A DNA stretch of 37,886 bases from Noviherbaspirillum sp. Root189 (GTDB taxonomy: Bacteria; Pseudomonadota; Gammaproteobacteria; Burkholderiales; Burkholderiaceae_D). Below are positions 25,789 to 32,973 of the stretch, in pieces. The number at the start of each line of letters is the position of its first letter. The stretch's first letter is position 1. The position numbers and the translations under genes were made by a program. The stretch lies in the NCBI RefSeq assembly GCF_001428545.1, contig NZ_LMHZ01000023.1, positions 223,952 to 261,837 of the forward strand, written 5' to 3'. Under the pieces are notes generated by a model that saw only the letters and a program-made list of their open reading frames with translations, made no database searches and was not told where the DNA came from.

Positions 25789-26931
25789 ATGAACAATCCT
25801 GCTTCCGGATGGTTTGAAGCTTTTGCCCTGACTGTCATGCCATGGGTACTGCTGGTTAACCAAATGCCCTGGGTTAGCGTCATCGTCCACCTGCTGATCG
25901 CCGTGCCGGTGGTCGCATTAATTCATCGGACCTCCATCATCGTCCTGGAGCGCCTGACTTACTCACTGCCCTATTCGCGTCGATTGGTTCAGTATGGCCA
26001 TCGCGCTGCAGGTATGGTGCTCTTTCTGGTGATATCACAGGTCATTCTGCGCAATGCCCCCGAAAGCCTGCCAAACATTGCCACCGCAAGGCACCTTGGC
26101 GCCCTGGCGCTGATTGCTGCCCTCACCTGGCTTGGAGTACGCTGCATGCGGGCCATCTCGCACACCATCATCGAACTCAATCCCGCGGACGTTCCGGACA
26201 ATTTGCAGGCACGCCGTATCCAGACCCAGACAAAGGTACTGGCGCGCTGTGTCATGGCGATCATCATTCTCCTTGGTTCAGGAACGGCCTTGTCGACGCT
26301 GCCGATTCTGCGCCAAATCGGCACCAGCCTGCTGGCCTCCGCCGGTGTCGCCGGGCTGGTGGTCGGCTTTGCCGCCAAACCCGTATTAGGCAATCTGCTC
26401 GCGGGCATGCAGATCGCACTGACACAACCGATCCGGCTGCAGGATGTGGTGATTGTGCAGAATGAATGGGGGCATGTGGAAGAAATCACCGGCACCTATG
26501 TCGTAGTCCGCATCTGGGACCATCGACGAATGATCGTACCGCTCCAATGGTTCATCGAGCACCCATTCCAGAATTGGACACGTTCCAATGCGGATATCCT
26601 TGGCACCGTCACGCTTTGGGTCGACTACCGTATGCCCGTGGATGCGCTGCGCCGGGAGGCAAGGCGCATCTGTGAAGCCGCACCTGAATGGGATCACGTT
26701 CTCTGCCTGGCGCAGGTGGTCGAGGCTGGAGAACGCGCCATGCAGGTGCGAATTCTCGTAAGTGCCGGCGATGCAGGTCGCTGTTGGGACCTGCGTTGCC
26801 GTGTGCGGGAAGCCCTTGTGGATTTCGTCCAGCGCGAATACCCGGAGTACCTGCCCCGCATGCGTGCCGAAGTGGCCGCTGAAGGTCCTCAACGCGCAGC
26901 GGGCAGCAAGGACGACATGAGGTTGATCTAA
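25789..26931 (+). CDS. MscS-family mechanosensitive channel
   Basis: This 380-aa inner-membrane protein has four predicted membrane helices in residues 10-170, followed by the MscS pore helix and beta domain at about 176-265. The pore helix reads QIGTSLLASAGVAGLVVGFA, with the Gly/Ala pattern that lets the helices pack. It is followed by LLAGMQIALTQPIRLQDVVIVQ and IVPLQWFIEHPFQNWTR, typical of the YnaI/MSL-like subgroup. The C-terminal alpha/beta domain covers about 270-350. Such channels release solutes when membrane tension rises after osmotic downshift. No gene shares its transcript for certain, but a 40-aa gene follows after 61 nt. Confidence 0.93.
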   Translation: MNNPASGWFEAFALTVMPWVLLVNQMPWVSVIVHLLIAVPVVALIHRTSIIVLERLTYSLPYSRRLVQYGHRAAGMVLFLVISQVILRNAPESLPNIATARHLGALALIAALTWLGVRCMRAISHTIIELNPADVPDNLQARRIQTQTKVLARCVMAIIILLGSGTALSTLPILRQIGTSLLASAGVAGLVVGFAAKPVLGNLLAGMQIALTQPIRLQDVVIVQNEWGHVEEITGTYVVVRIWDHRRMIVPLQWFIEHPFQNWTRSNADILGTVTLWVDYRMPVDALRREARRICEAAPEWDHVLCLAQVVEAGERAMQVRILVSAGDAGRCWDLRCRVREALVDFVQREYPEYLPRMRAEVAAEGPQRAAGSKDDMRLI

Positions 26932-26992
26932 CGCAAATGCGGTGAACCTTGCCCTTGATACATTGTTTATCCCAACTGGGAGGAGACATACC

Positions 26993-27115
26993 ATGCAGCA
27001 ATATATCGATAGCTATCGCACAGCTTATACCTTCAATGAATACCTGATTCGTTCGAGCGTCGAATACTGGACAGCGATGTCCTTTCCGGCAATCTATCTT
27101 GCCAAATATCTCTGA
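26993..27115 (+). CDS. Tyr-rich small protein, 40 aa
   Basis: A short frame starts at the ATG at 26993, preceded by a near-perfect GGGAGGAG ribosome site at 8-nt spacing, and stops at 27113-27115. The product has seven Tyr in 40 residues and amphipathic halves (MQQYIDSYRTAYTFNEYL, then VEYWTAMSFPAIYLAKYL). A terminator hairpin follows 12 nt after the stop. The strong ribosome site and the terminator argue for a real gene. It may share a transcript with the mscS-type gene 61 nt upstream. No family recognised; the pattern suggests a membrane-surface helix. Confidence 0.6.
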   Translation: MQQYIDSYRTAYTFNEYLIRSSVEYWTAMSFPAIYLAKYL

Positions 27116-27127
27116 AAAGCTGCAGGG

Positions 27128-27158
27128 AGCTGCCAATCAATGGCAGCTGCCTCGATTT
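27128..27158 (+). terminator. Terminator after the 40-aa gene
   Basis: AGCTGCCA (27128-27135) and TGGCAGCT (27141-27148) form an 8-bp stem with loop ATCAA, followed within ten bases by ATTTTC. It would end the mscS-small gene transcript. Confidence 0.65.
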
Positions 27159-27328
27159 TCACCATGCGCCTCATTTCCTTGGAGATCAAATACTTAGCTT
27201 TCGCGTATGGGTCTTATCCACAGGATTAACCACAGTTAATGTGGGCAAGTGGTCTGCAAGTGGTATATGCGTGATAAACCAGCACGCATGCAAAAATTGG
27301 CACCTTCTTCGATAATCACACCCGGCAA

Positions 27329-27595
27329 TCAGCTTGGAAACGACACCAGCAGGTGCGTCATGCTCGACGGAGTGAACGGACGTTTGCGAATAACTACACT
27401 CAGGTCAGTTGCCGATGCGCTGGTTTGGCCCGCTACCAATACGGTAACCGGTGCCGCCTCCAACGCCGATTGCAAAACTATACGAATCAGTTCCTGATTG
27501 ATTAAAACATCCTCCTGGCTTGCATGCCTCGGCAAGAGGCCGGCTTCGGTGGCTTTCTTCATTGCCGCATCGATCATCTGAGTTGTTACCTTCAT
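27329..27595 (-). CDS. Hypothetical protein, 88 aa
   Basis: I chose the ATG at 27595, which has GGGG upstream. The first half is helical (VTTQMIDAAMKKATEAGLLP), the middle reads EDVLINQELIRIVLQSALEA, and the end is hydrophobic and polar mixed. It has no signal peptide and no recognised domain, though the opening words recur in small Burkholderiales proteins from memory. Three exact tandem 10-bp repeats lie just upstream (27606-27635) and may control it. Confidence 0.65.
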   Translation of the reverse strand: MKVTTQMIDAAMKKATEAGLLPRHASQEDVLINQELIRIVLQSALEAAPVTVLVAGQTSASATDLSVVIRKRPFTPSSMTHLLVSFPS

Positions 27596-27957
27596 AACAA
27601 TCCCCCGCACTAAACCGCACTAAACCGCACTAAACGTTTACCAGCAACGACTTGTTCGCCCACAGCCTTGCCCAGTCAGGGTGAAAACGCTCTATAGCGG
27701 ATGAAAGTGGGCGGAGCTGTTCATTCGCAGTGATCTCGTGCTGACATTGCCCTTTATCACTTGCAAAATGTATGCCGCGCCACAATGGCGCGCTGCAATG
27801 ACAATAAATTGCTATAGATCAAGAGAAACCAAGCTTGGCCCGGGATTTCCCATATATATGGGTAGGCCGTAAAGAAGTGAGCATGAATAATGATGGCTTC
27901 CGTATGTCGGAAAAAAACCGACAGTTATACAAATACAAGTCATAGAAGGGCCATGCC
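27596..27957. other. Divergent gene-free interval with palindrome
   Basis: This 362-bp region lies between two divergent small genes. It contains the tandem repeats (27606-27635) and a perfect 14-bp palindrome CCCATATATATGGG (27849-27862) about 95 bp before the zinc-ribbon gene. The region is richer in A+T than the genes around it. No gene is supported. Confidence 0.5.
27606..27635. repeat. Three exact tandem 10-bp repeats (CGCACTAAAC)
   Basis: CGCACTAAAC occurs at 27606-27615, 27616-27625 and 27626-27635 without gaps, 11 bp upstream of the 88-aa gene's start codon. A 10-bp period places each copy on nearly the same face of the helix, so a multi-site operator is possible; slippage is the simpler alternative. 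Confidence 0.75.
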
Positions 27958-28248
27958 GTGATTTTATGTACCGAATGTCGTTGCCGTCTGTCCGACCAGG
28001 CCGAAGCCTGTCCCGATTGCGGCTACCCAGCAATAGGGACTGGCATTCCGGCGTTGGATCAACATCCGCTGTCACAACAAATGTCGCTGAAGCCGTATCG
28101 GCTGATGCGTCGTGCGGGGCTGATCACGAGCATTGGCGCGGGCGCTGCGGCATTAGCTGCCGATTTTCCGGCAAGTGCGGGGATCATTGGTGTGGCGGGA
28201 TGCGCTCTTTACTTTATCGGCCTACTCGGCGCATGGTGGAATACCTGA
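27958..28248 (+). CDS. Zinc-ribbon membrane protein, 96 aa
   Basis: The N-terminus is a small zinc ribbon (CTECRCRLSDQAEACPDCGYP, that is C-x2-C and C-x2-C). After a linker there are two membrane helices (about 53-72, LITSIGAGAAALAADFPASA; and 73-93, GIIGVAGCALYFIGLLGAWW). The start is a GTG preceded by AAGGG. Such proteins (zinc ribbon plus two helices) are common but uncharacterised inner-membrane proteins. No partner gene is obvious; the promoter region holds a 14-bp palindrome. Confidence 0.75.
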   Translation: MILCTECRCRLSDQAEACPDCGYPAIGTGIPALDQHPLSQQMSLKPYRLMRRAGLITSIGAGAAALAADFPASAGIIGVAGCALYFIGLLGAWWNT

Positions 28249-28405
28249 AAATCTTCGCTCGCCCCCTATACCTCGATCTGTCCTGATATATCCCGATACA
28301 GCAATCACCAGGCAAACCCGTGCAGGTTCAGAACAGCGACGCGCATACTGCTTCTTCCAACTCGCGCAGTGCAGACCGTTCCTGAAATCAGCTAGCCTTG
28401 TACGC

Positions 28406-28439
28406 CTGACAGCCGCAACTGACAGCGCTACCTGACAGC
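28406..28439. repeat. Three CTGACAGC copies at a 13-bp period
   Basis: CTGACAGC occurs exactly at 28406-28413, 28419-28426 and 28432-28439, separated by five variable bases each time. The array is 60 bp upstream of the next small gene. Iteron-like spacing suggests protein binding, though chance cannot be excluded. Confidence 0.6.
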
Positions 28440-28498
28440 GGTCAATGAGCTGCCATGCATCGCTGCTAGGATAAGTCCACACTGTATGGAGATGCCAG

Positions 28499-28732
28499 AT
28501 GCAAATCGAGACAATCGGAAAATATCAGCTGCACCTGGTTGCGCACGAAGTGGCGGGTGGCCAGCGATGGGATCCCTTCATTACCATCATGAAATTTGAC
28601 GATGCCAAAGGCGACTTCCGCTGTGTCGTCGAGAAGCGACATGCGGCTAAAGAAGCCTTTGACACCTATGAAAAAGCGATCGAAGCGGCGCGTCTGGTCG
28701 GTACAATGATGATCGAAAAGGGCGAGGTGTAA
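28499..28732 (+). CDS. Small hypothetical protein, 77 aa
   Basis: GGAG precedes the ATG at a plausible distance. The short, soluble product has a strand-rich first half (IGKYQLHLVAHEVAGGQRWD, then FITIMKFD) and a helical end (AFDTYEKAIEAARLVGTMMIE). This layout, a small sheet followed by a helix ending in a Gly-rich or acidic tail, is common among short orphan proteins in Burkholderiales. No family is named with confidence. Confidence 0.65.
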   Translation: MQIETIGKYQLHLVAHEVAGGQRWDPFITIMKFDDAKGDFRCVVEKRHAAKEAFDTYEKAIEAARLVGTMMIEKGEV

Positions 28733-28753
28733 CGCAAGGGGACAAGTAATCGT

Positions 28754-28882
28754 ATGCCTAAATTGACTGACTCAGATGATTTGCCCGGTCAAGGGCCTTT
28801 CGTTATACGGCTTGATAAATTGCAATGGTTTTATGTCTCAGGTCCCTTACCATGGAATTTATTCCGCTTGCCCATCGGTTAG
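28754..28882 (+). CDS. Possible 42-aa peptide
   Basis: A frame from the ATG at 28754 encodes a 42-residue product (MPKLTDSDDLPGQGPFVIRL, then a hydrophobic, Trp- and Phe-containing end WFYVSGPLPWNLFRLPIG). AAGGGG lies 12 nt upstream, a little far. It is between the 77-aa gene and the J-domain gene, 21 nt after the first. Codon bias is mixed, so this is a weak call. Confidence 0.3.
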   Translation: MPKLTDSDDLPGQGPFVIRLDKLQWFYVSGPLPWNLFRLPIG

Positions 28883-28916
28883 CCTTTTTACGTAAATTCT
28901 CTTTGGATTGCCGCCA

Positions 28917-29360
28917 ATGGCTCAGATCCACACGCATTACGACAACTTGAAAGTAGCGCGCAATGCGCCGCCGGAGATCATCCGGGCGGCGTACAAGACG
29001 CTGTCGCAAAAATATCATCCGGATCGCAATAGTGATAACCCGGATTCGATCCGCGTTATCCAGATCATCAACTCAGCGTATGCGGTCCTTTCAGACCCGG
29101 CCAAGCGGCGCGAACACGATGAGTGGATTGCGCGCATGGAAGCGCAGAGCCAGCATGCAACTGGCAGCATAGACGATGTGGATTTCGTTATCGGGCGCAG
29201 CATCCGCAGGTCTTCTTCGCGTCGCTCGCGCCATCGCCATCATTCCGCCTTCGGTAATTTCCTCGCGCGACGGGCGCATTCCAATCCGCTATTAAAAGCT
29301 TTGCAAAAGACCCTCATGTTCTGGGATCAATTGGGACGTAAGCTATTCAGGAAGATTTAA
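28917..29360 (+). CDS. J-domain (DnaJ-like) protein, 147 aa
   Basis: The N-terminal 65 residues form a J domain (YDNLKVARNAPPEIIRAAYK, then TLSQKYHPDRN with the essential His34-Pro35-Asp36, then IIQIINSAYAVLSDPAKRREHD read with small differences). J domains stimulate the ATPase of DnaK. The rest has no Gly/Phe or zinc-finger region; it is basic and Ser/Arg/His-rich (RRSSSRRSRHRHH), with an aromatic end. It is therefore a type III, specialised J protein, perhaps for a specific client or nucleic acid. The ATG at 28917 gives the family's usual start. Confidence 0.88.
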   Translation: MAQIHTHYDNLKVARNAPPEIIRAAYKTLSQKYHPDRNSDNPDSIRVIQIINSAYAVLSDPAKRREHDEWIARMEAQSQHATGSIDDVDFVIGRSIRRSSSRRSRHRHHSAFGNFLARRAHSNPLLKALQKTLMFWDQLGRKLFRKI

Positions 29361-29447
29361 GGAAGCTAAAGAGGCGCAGTGCGAGTCGGTCGTGGCTAGG
29401 AAAACGAAGCACCTTGTTAATAAATACATCGACTATGCGGCAAGACC

Positions 29448-29660
29448 TTACTCGCTATCAATTCCCCGGTTGGAGCGCTCTACCTTGGCCAGCAGGGCAG
29501 CGATCGAAGCAGTATTGACCAGTTGTGCATCTTCCGCATCCAACTGGCGTCCATTCCGCATGTCGTGGATGACAGATAGCAACTCAAGTACCAATCCATA
29601 ATGGCAGGCAGCTTCGACAAAAATCTCAAGTTGTCTTGCAGTATGTTCGGCGGCGGGCAT
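29448..29660 (-). CDS. Small hypothetical protein, 70 aa
   Basis: GAGG lies six bases before the ATG at 29660. The product is helical and acidic (AEHTARQLEIFVEAACHYGL, then LELLSVIHDMRNGRQLDAED), with no membrane segment and no recognised domain. A minus-strand promoter-like pair and a hairpin with a T-run lie about 150-220 bp upstream and could control it by attenuation. Confidence 0.6.
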   Translation of the reverse strand: MPAAEHTARQLEIFVEAACHYGLVLELLSVIHDMRNGRQLDAEDAQLVNTASIAALLAKVERSNRGIDSE

Positions 29661-29967
29661 CAAGAACCTCAGGGTCGGTTTCCACGTTATGTGTCACTTC
29701 GTACGGAAATTTCGCCGTAAGTTCCGGTTCTTTACATTTATCCCAACTGCTATCGACATATCCACACCGATAGAAACCAGTGCGGCGCCGAAAATAAAAA
29801 ACCGGCTCGTGGCCGGCTTATGAATTCCCGTGTCTGGGATGGGGATGTTTTTATAGTACACCATCCTGTCCTTGAGGGACAACCTATTGCGGAACCAGCT
29901 GGAACCGTTATCATCGCGTCATCGTCGGCAACCACTCCCGGCATCTCTTCATTTTCGAGGACTCTGC
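29661..29967. other. Divergent gene-free interval with promoter and hairpin
   Basis: This 307-bp region contains a minus-strand promoter-like pair (TTGTCC, 18 bp, TACTAT, at about 29853-29882) and a hairpin at 29799-29819 followed on the minus strand by a T-rich run. Open frames crossing it lack ribosome sites. Confidence 0.45.
29791..29819 (-). terminator. Minus-strand hairpin with T-run
   Basis: Read on the minus strand, AAGCCGGC, a 5-nt loop and GCCGGTT (one mismatch) are followed by TTTTATTTT. It lies about 140 bp upstream of the 70-aa gene and just after a promoter-like sequence, so it would make a very short transcript or attenuate the small gene. Confidence 0.5.
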
Positions 29968-30498
29968 ATGACCTGGCTCATATCTGGCAGCTTGCTTGCC
30001 GCCCTGTTTGCCGCATCGGGTGCCTGCGCACAGACTCGCTCACACGATACGATTGATGAACTCTACCAGCGCGGACAACATGAAATGGCACCGAACTGGC
30101 GTCCACTCGGCAAAACACACCATGCCGCAGTCTTCATTCACAAGGATATCCGCAGGAGCGACAAGGGAGACATCACCTTGTGGACTGACCGTGAACTGCC
30201 ATTGGCAGAATATTTTGAGAAGGAAAAGGCTTACCTGTCGATCCGCGAACGCATGGTAGTCGATTGCAAAGGTGCCCGCATTGGAGTTACCGACACTTCA
30301 ATGTATTCCGAACGGTTTGGCGGTGGCGCCATCGTCGGTGCCACCCGAACGAAAAATCCGGATATGACCGATGTCGTACCCGACTCGATCGAAGACCAGA
30401 TGCTCAAGGTCGCATGCGCGCCAAAACCGCGCAGCACACCATCAGCAAAACCAACGCCACGCAAAGCTGCCCCTGCGGAAGCCAAGCCTGCGACCTGA
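29968..30498 (+). CDS. Surface-adhesin protein E-like secreted protein, 176 aa
   Basis: A signal peptide covers about residues 1-21 (MTWLISGSLLAALFAASGAC, then A-Q). The mature domain resembles the surface-adhesin E family: a PNWRPLGKTHHAAVFIHKDI strand pair, KGDITLWTDRELPLAE and the conserved Cys pair in VVDCKGARIGV and LKVACAPKP, which could form a disulfide. The tail is a proline/alanine/lysine-rich linker (PSAKPTPRKAAPAEAKPAT). GAGG precedes the ATG. Members are periplasmic or surface proteins of unclear role in most species. A strong terminator lies 150 bp downstream. Confidence 0.75.
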   Translation: MTWLISGSLLAALFAASGACAQTRSHDTIDELYQRGQHEMAPNWRPLGKTHHAAVFIHKDIRRSDKGDITLWTDRELPLAEYFEKEKAYLSIRERMVVDCKGARIGVTDTSMYSERFGGGAIVGATRTKNPDMTDVVPDSIEDQMLKVACAPKPRSTPSAKPTPRKAAPAEAKPAT

Positions 30499-30647
30499 AC
30501 CGCACCCGGTTCACCATCTCTGCAGCGGTCACCTGCCGCCTGCTACGGCCAATCGTAGTGCGGCATCCTGCATCGAAGCCGACCGGATACGGATTGGATA
30601 AGAAAGCGCTGGGCAAAAGCGGCGCGCAGTGGCAAGGCTAAAACAGC

Positions 30648-30687
30648 AAAGGCCCGCCAAATCGACGTGCGATTTGGCGGGCCTTTT
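30648..30687. terminator. Bidirectional intrinsic terminator
   Basis: AAAGGCCCGCCAAATCG (30648-30664) and its exact complement (30670-30686) form a 17-bp stem with a 5-nt loop. Runs of T follow on the plus strand and of A precede, so it works in both directions, ending the adhesin-E-like gene from one side and tRNA-Asn from the other. Confidence 0.93.
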
Positions 30688-30693
30688 AAATAC

Positions 30694-30769
30694 TGGCTCC
30701 CCGACCTGGACTCGAACCAGGGACCTGCGGATTAACAGTCCGTCGCTCTACCGACTGAGCTATCAGGGA
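30694..30769 (-). tRNA. tRNA-Asn (anticodon GTT)
   Basis: The minus strand folds into a standard 76-nt tRNA with an encoded CCA. The acceptor stem pairs TCCCTGA with the 3' TCGGGGA, apart from a wobble. The D arm is GCTCAGTCGGTAGAGC, the anticodon loop is CTGTTAA with anticodon GTT, and the T arm contains GGTTCGAGTCC. A promoter (TTGACT, 18 bp, TATAAT) lies directly upstream and a strong terminator directly downstream, so it is a single-gene unit. Confidence 0.97.
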
Positions 30770-30780
30770 AAAGAGGCCGC

Positions 30781-30810
30781 ATTATAAAGGCGATCCTGCC
30801 AGCAAGTCAA
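30781..30810 (-). promoter_or_regulatory. Sigma-70 promoter of tRNA-Asn
   Basis: On the minus strand TTGACT (30805-30810) and TATAAT (30781-30786) are separated by 18 bp, and the -10 box lies 11 bp before the tRNA. A GC-rich GCGGCC discriminator follows, which is usual for stable RNA promoters. Confidence 0.85.
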
Positions 30811-30983
30811 AAATTTATTTCAGAAGCCTTTCATCGCGACGCATCGCCTGCCATACTGCCTTGCTTTATGCATCACATCTGCATCTGCAATGTCGGGTTT
30901 CATGGAGGCTCTACCGGCCTTACGGAACTGGCGTTCGCTTTGCATACCTAATTACTCCACGGCCAACATCAATAGCAATCGTA

Positions 30984-31280
30984 ATGAAAGACCCGAAACA
31001 AAACGCGGCGAACAGGGAAGTCAGTCTTGATGATCTTGTGGCACTAGTTGAAAAAGCAGCAGCCACCATAAGCCGGCTTCAGGAAGAAGTCGCACGCCAG
31101 AAGCAGCAGATCCGCGAACTTGAACAGGCACAGGAAGCGGTGCGTCAGGACGTCGACTGGAGCCGCTGGTTCCGACAGAAATACCAGAACACCGTTTACT
31201 ACCCCGTCATCGAAAAGGCCTACTTCGAAGATCATCCTTCGGCATCTGCAGCGGCCGATCCGGGTTCCGCCGGCGCCTGA
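30984..31280 (+). CDS. Small coiled-coil protein, 98 aa
   Basis: From the ATG at 30984 the product has a long amphipathic heptad region at about residues 15-60 (LVALVEKAAATISRLQEEVA, then RQKQQIRELEQAQEAVRQDV), a clear parallel coiled-coil pattern, followed by WSRWFRQKYQNTVYYPVIEKAYFED and a short Ala-rich tail. It has no signal peptide. The longer upstream frame is not supported. Function unknown; a dimeric or trimeric scaffold is likely. Confidence 0.65.
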   Translation: MKDPKQNAANREVSLDDLVALVEKAAATISRLQEEVARQKQQIRELEQAQEAVRQDVDWSRWFRQKYQNTVYYPVIEKAYFEDHPSASAAADPGSAGA

Positions 31281-31381
31281 TTTATCGGGCGTAGCGACGG
31301 AAATACCAGGAAGAACGACAGGAAGGATGCCGGGTTTCGGTACACTGGTCGCAAAAGAATTGGCATGCGCTTCGTAGATGC

Positions 31382-31405
31382 AAAACGAGGCGCCAGGCGC
31401 CTCGT
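31382..31405 (-). terminator. Minus-strand intrinsic terminator
   Basis: ACGAGGCGCC and GGCGCCTCGT form a nearly perfect hairpin (31385-31405). On the minus strand it is followed by TTTT. It lies 37 nt after the end of the 72-aa minus-strand frame. Confidence 0.75.
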
Positions 31406-31441
31406 AAAATCAATGTGCAATGCCTCTCATCGGCAACGCAT

Positions 31442-31660
31442 TCAACTTACTTGCAATCCTTGCGGGCGAGGAATATCAGGCTCAGCGAGCACGCGACTCC
31501 ATTTACCAATGTGCGTACCTTTGCAGCACTCAACAATGATGGACGAGACTTCAAACGAATCCTGTTGTGCAGAGACCTTCCCATGATTACCCTCCGTGTG
31601 CGCAATTAACTTTCCATTGAGTGAAATTATAAATAGCAAGCCATTACCCGAATGTGACAT
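31442..31660 (-). CDS. Possible small protein, 72 aa
   Basis: The frame begins with a hydrophobic start (MSHSGNGLLFIISLNGKLIA) and ends SRVLAEPDIPRPQGLQVS. It has no clear ribosome site and codon choice is less GC-rich than in neighbours. In its favour, a strong terminator on its own strand lies 37 nt downstream. No family recognised. It may be a real gene of foreign or relaxed composition, or chance. Confidence 0.4.
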   Translation of the reverse strand: MSHSGNGLLFIISLNGKLIAHTEGNHGKVSAQQDSFEVSSIIVECCKGTHIGKWSRVLAEPDIPRPQGLQVS

Positions 31661-31856
31661 TCAGCACAATTGCAATTGACGCAGAGCAAATACATGTGCT
31701 GCATACGGGCATTGAGTGCATAAGCATTTTTACGCGTCGCCCATGCTTTGCACAACGCAGAATGTGTCGATCTGTATCCTTTCAGTATGCATTGCGCTCG
31801 CCTGCAATGATCTGCAGACTGTATTGTCCAAGGGGTTTCAATCATTGCATTTCACC

Positions 31857-32762
31857 ATGCAGATCACCGACCGAAAAACCCGCTTAATGCTCGAACATCC
31901 CGGCGCCTTTGTCCTGCGAACGCTTAAGGGTTTTCGCGCCAACCAGGGCCTGCTATTAGCCGGCGCGGTCGCCTATTACGCCCTTCTTTCCATCATTCCG
32001 ATGCTCATCGTGACGCTGTTCGCGTTATCGCATTTTGTAGACGAGGGTGAACTGCTTCAAACCATAGGGCGTTACCTGGAGTGGCTGATTCCTGGGCAGT
32101 CGAAGGCAGTGGTCGCTGAACTGGCAAATTTTATGACCCACCGCGAAACAATCGGCTGGCTTCTGTTTGCGACGCTGATCTTTTTCAGTTCGCTAGCCTT
32201 TACCGTCCTCGAGAATGCGATGTCGGTGATTTTTCTTCATCGCGTGTCGATCCGGCGCAGGCACTTCCTGATCTCCGCCCTGCTCCCATATTGCTACATC
32301 CTTTCATTGGGAGCGGGACTGCTGATCGTTACCGTGGTTGCCGGCAGTTTGCAAGCCATTGGCGAAGAAAGCATCAATCTGTTCGGAAGGACATGGTCAT
32401 TAAGCGGCATATCCGGCGTGCTGCTTTACCTTCTGGGACTCGCGGGAGAAATTCTAGTCCTGACCTCGGTATACATGGTCATGCCCGTCGGTCGCCTTAA
32501 ATGGCGCCACGCCCTGGTTGGTGGCGTCACAGCTGCCCTGTTATGGGAAATCACACGGCATGTCCTTGTCTGGTACTTCGCGACACTGTCGCAAATCAAT
32601 GTGGTGTACGGTTCGATGACGACCGCAATCGTTGTCCTGCTCAGCCTGGAAATCGCCGCCACATTATTTTTGTTTGGCGCACAGGCGATTGCAGAGTTTG
32701 AGCGCACGGATACAGGACCTGATACAGAGGTCGTCGAAGGGTTTCATACAGACGACGCGTAA
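31857..32762 (+). CDS. YihY/BrkB-family inner membrane protein
   Basis: The 301-aa product has about six membrane helices and the family's diagnostic start (ANQGLLLAGAVAYYALLSIIPM) and middle part (RRHFLISALLPYCYILSLGAG), plus GGVTAALLWEITRHVLVWYF near the end. The family was once called RNase BN, wrongly, and is now described as YihY/virulence factor BrkB; its role may be in envelope or transport functions. I chose the ATG at 31857 because family similarity starts there. The upstream frame to 31716 is not supported, and no strong ribosome site was found for either. Confidence 0.88.
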   Translation: MQITDRKTRLMLEHPGAFVLRTLKGFRANQGLLLAGAVAYYALLSIIPMLIVTLFALSHFVDEGELLQTIGRYLEWLIPGQSKAVVAELANFMTHRETIGWLLFATLIFFSSLAFTVLENAMSVIFLHRVSIRRRHFLISALLPYCYILSLGAGLLIVTVVAGSLQAIGEESINLFGRTWSLSGISGVLLYLLGLAGEILVLTSVYMVMPVGRLKWRHALVGGVTAALLWEITRHVLVWYFATLSQINVVYGSMTTAIVVLLSLEIAATLFLFGAQAIAEFERTDTGPDTEVVEGFHTDDA

Positions 32763-32829
32763 GATCAGACGCAACACCATGGTGTGCTTTAAAGGCGAAA
32801 CGAATTCACGAAGTCCAACGGGGGATTTG

Positions 32830-32973
32830 ATGCAGGAGCAGGAGGGGCAAGAGGAGAGGTTGGTACGTCCGCTCGTGTATTTCGAACGTGACGTACCTGA
32901 CTACCATCATGCATATCGGTTGCATGTACAGCAGATGAGTGAAGCTTACCTGTCTGATATGACAGCGCCATGA
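32830..32973 (+). CDS. Possible small acidic protein, 47 aa
   Basis: GGGGG lies 6 nt before the ATG at 32830. The product is polar and acidic (MQEQEGQEERLVRPLVYFER, then DVPDYHHAYRLHVQQMSEAY), with no membrane segment. An upstream in-frame ATG at 32779 would give 64 aa. It follows the BrkB-like gene by 67 nt. No family recognised. Confidence 0.4.
   Translation: MQEQEGQEERLVRPLVYFERDVPDYHHAYRLHVQQMSEAYLSDMTAP

Noticed and set aside
27214-27222. A perfect DnaA box (TTATCCACA)
   Set aside because: A single box without clustering, AT-rich unwinding region or replication genes is expected by chance or as a minor DnaA site. It does not mark an origin.
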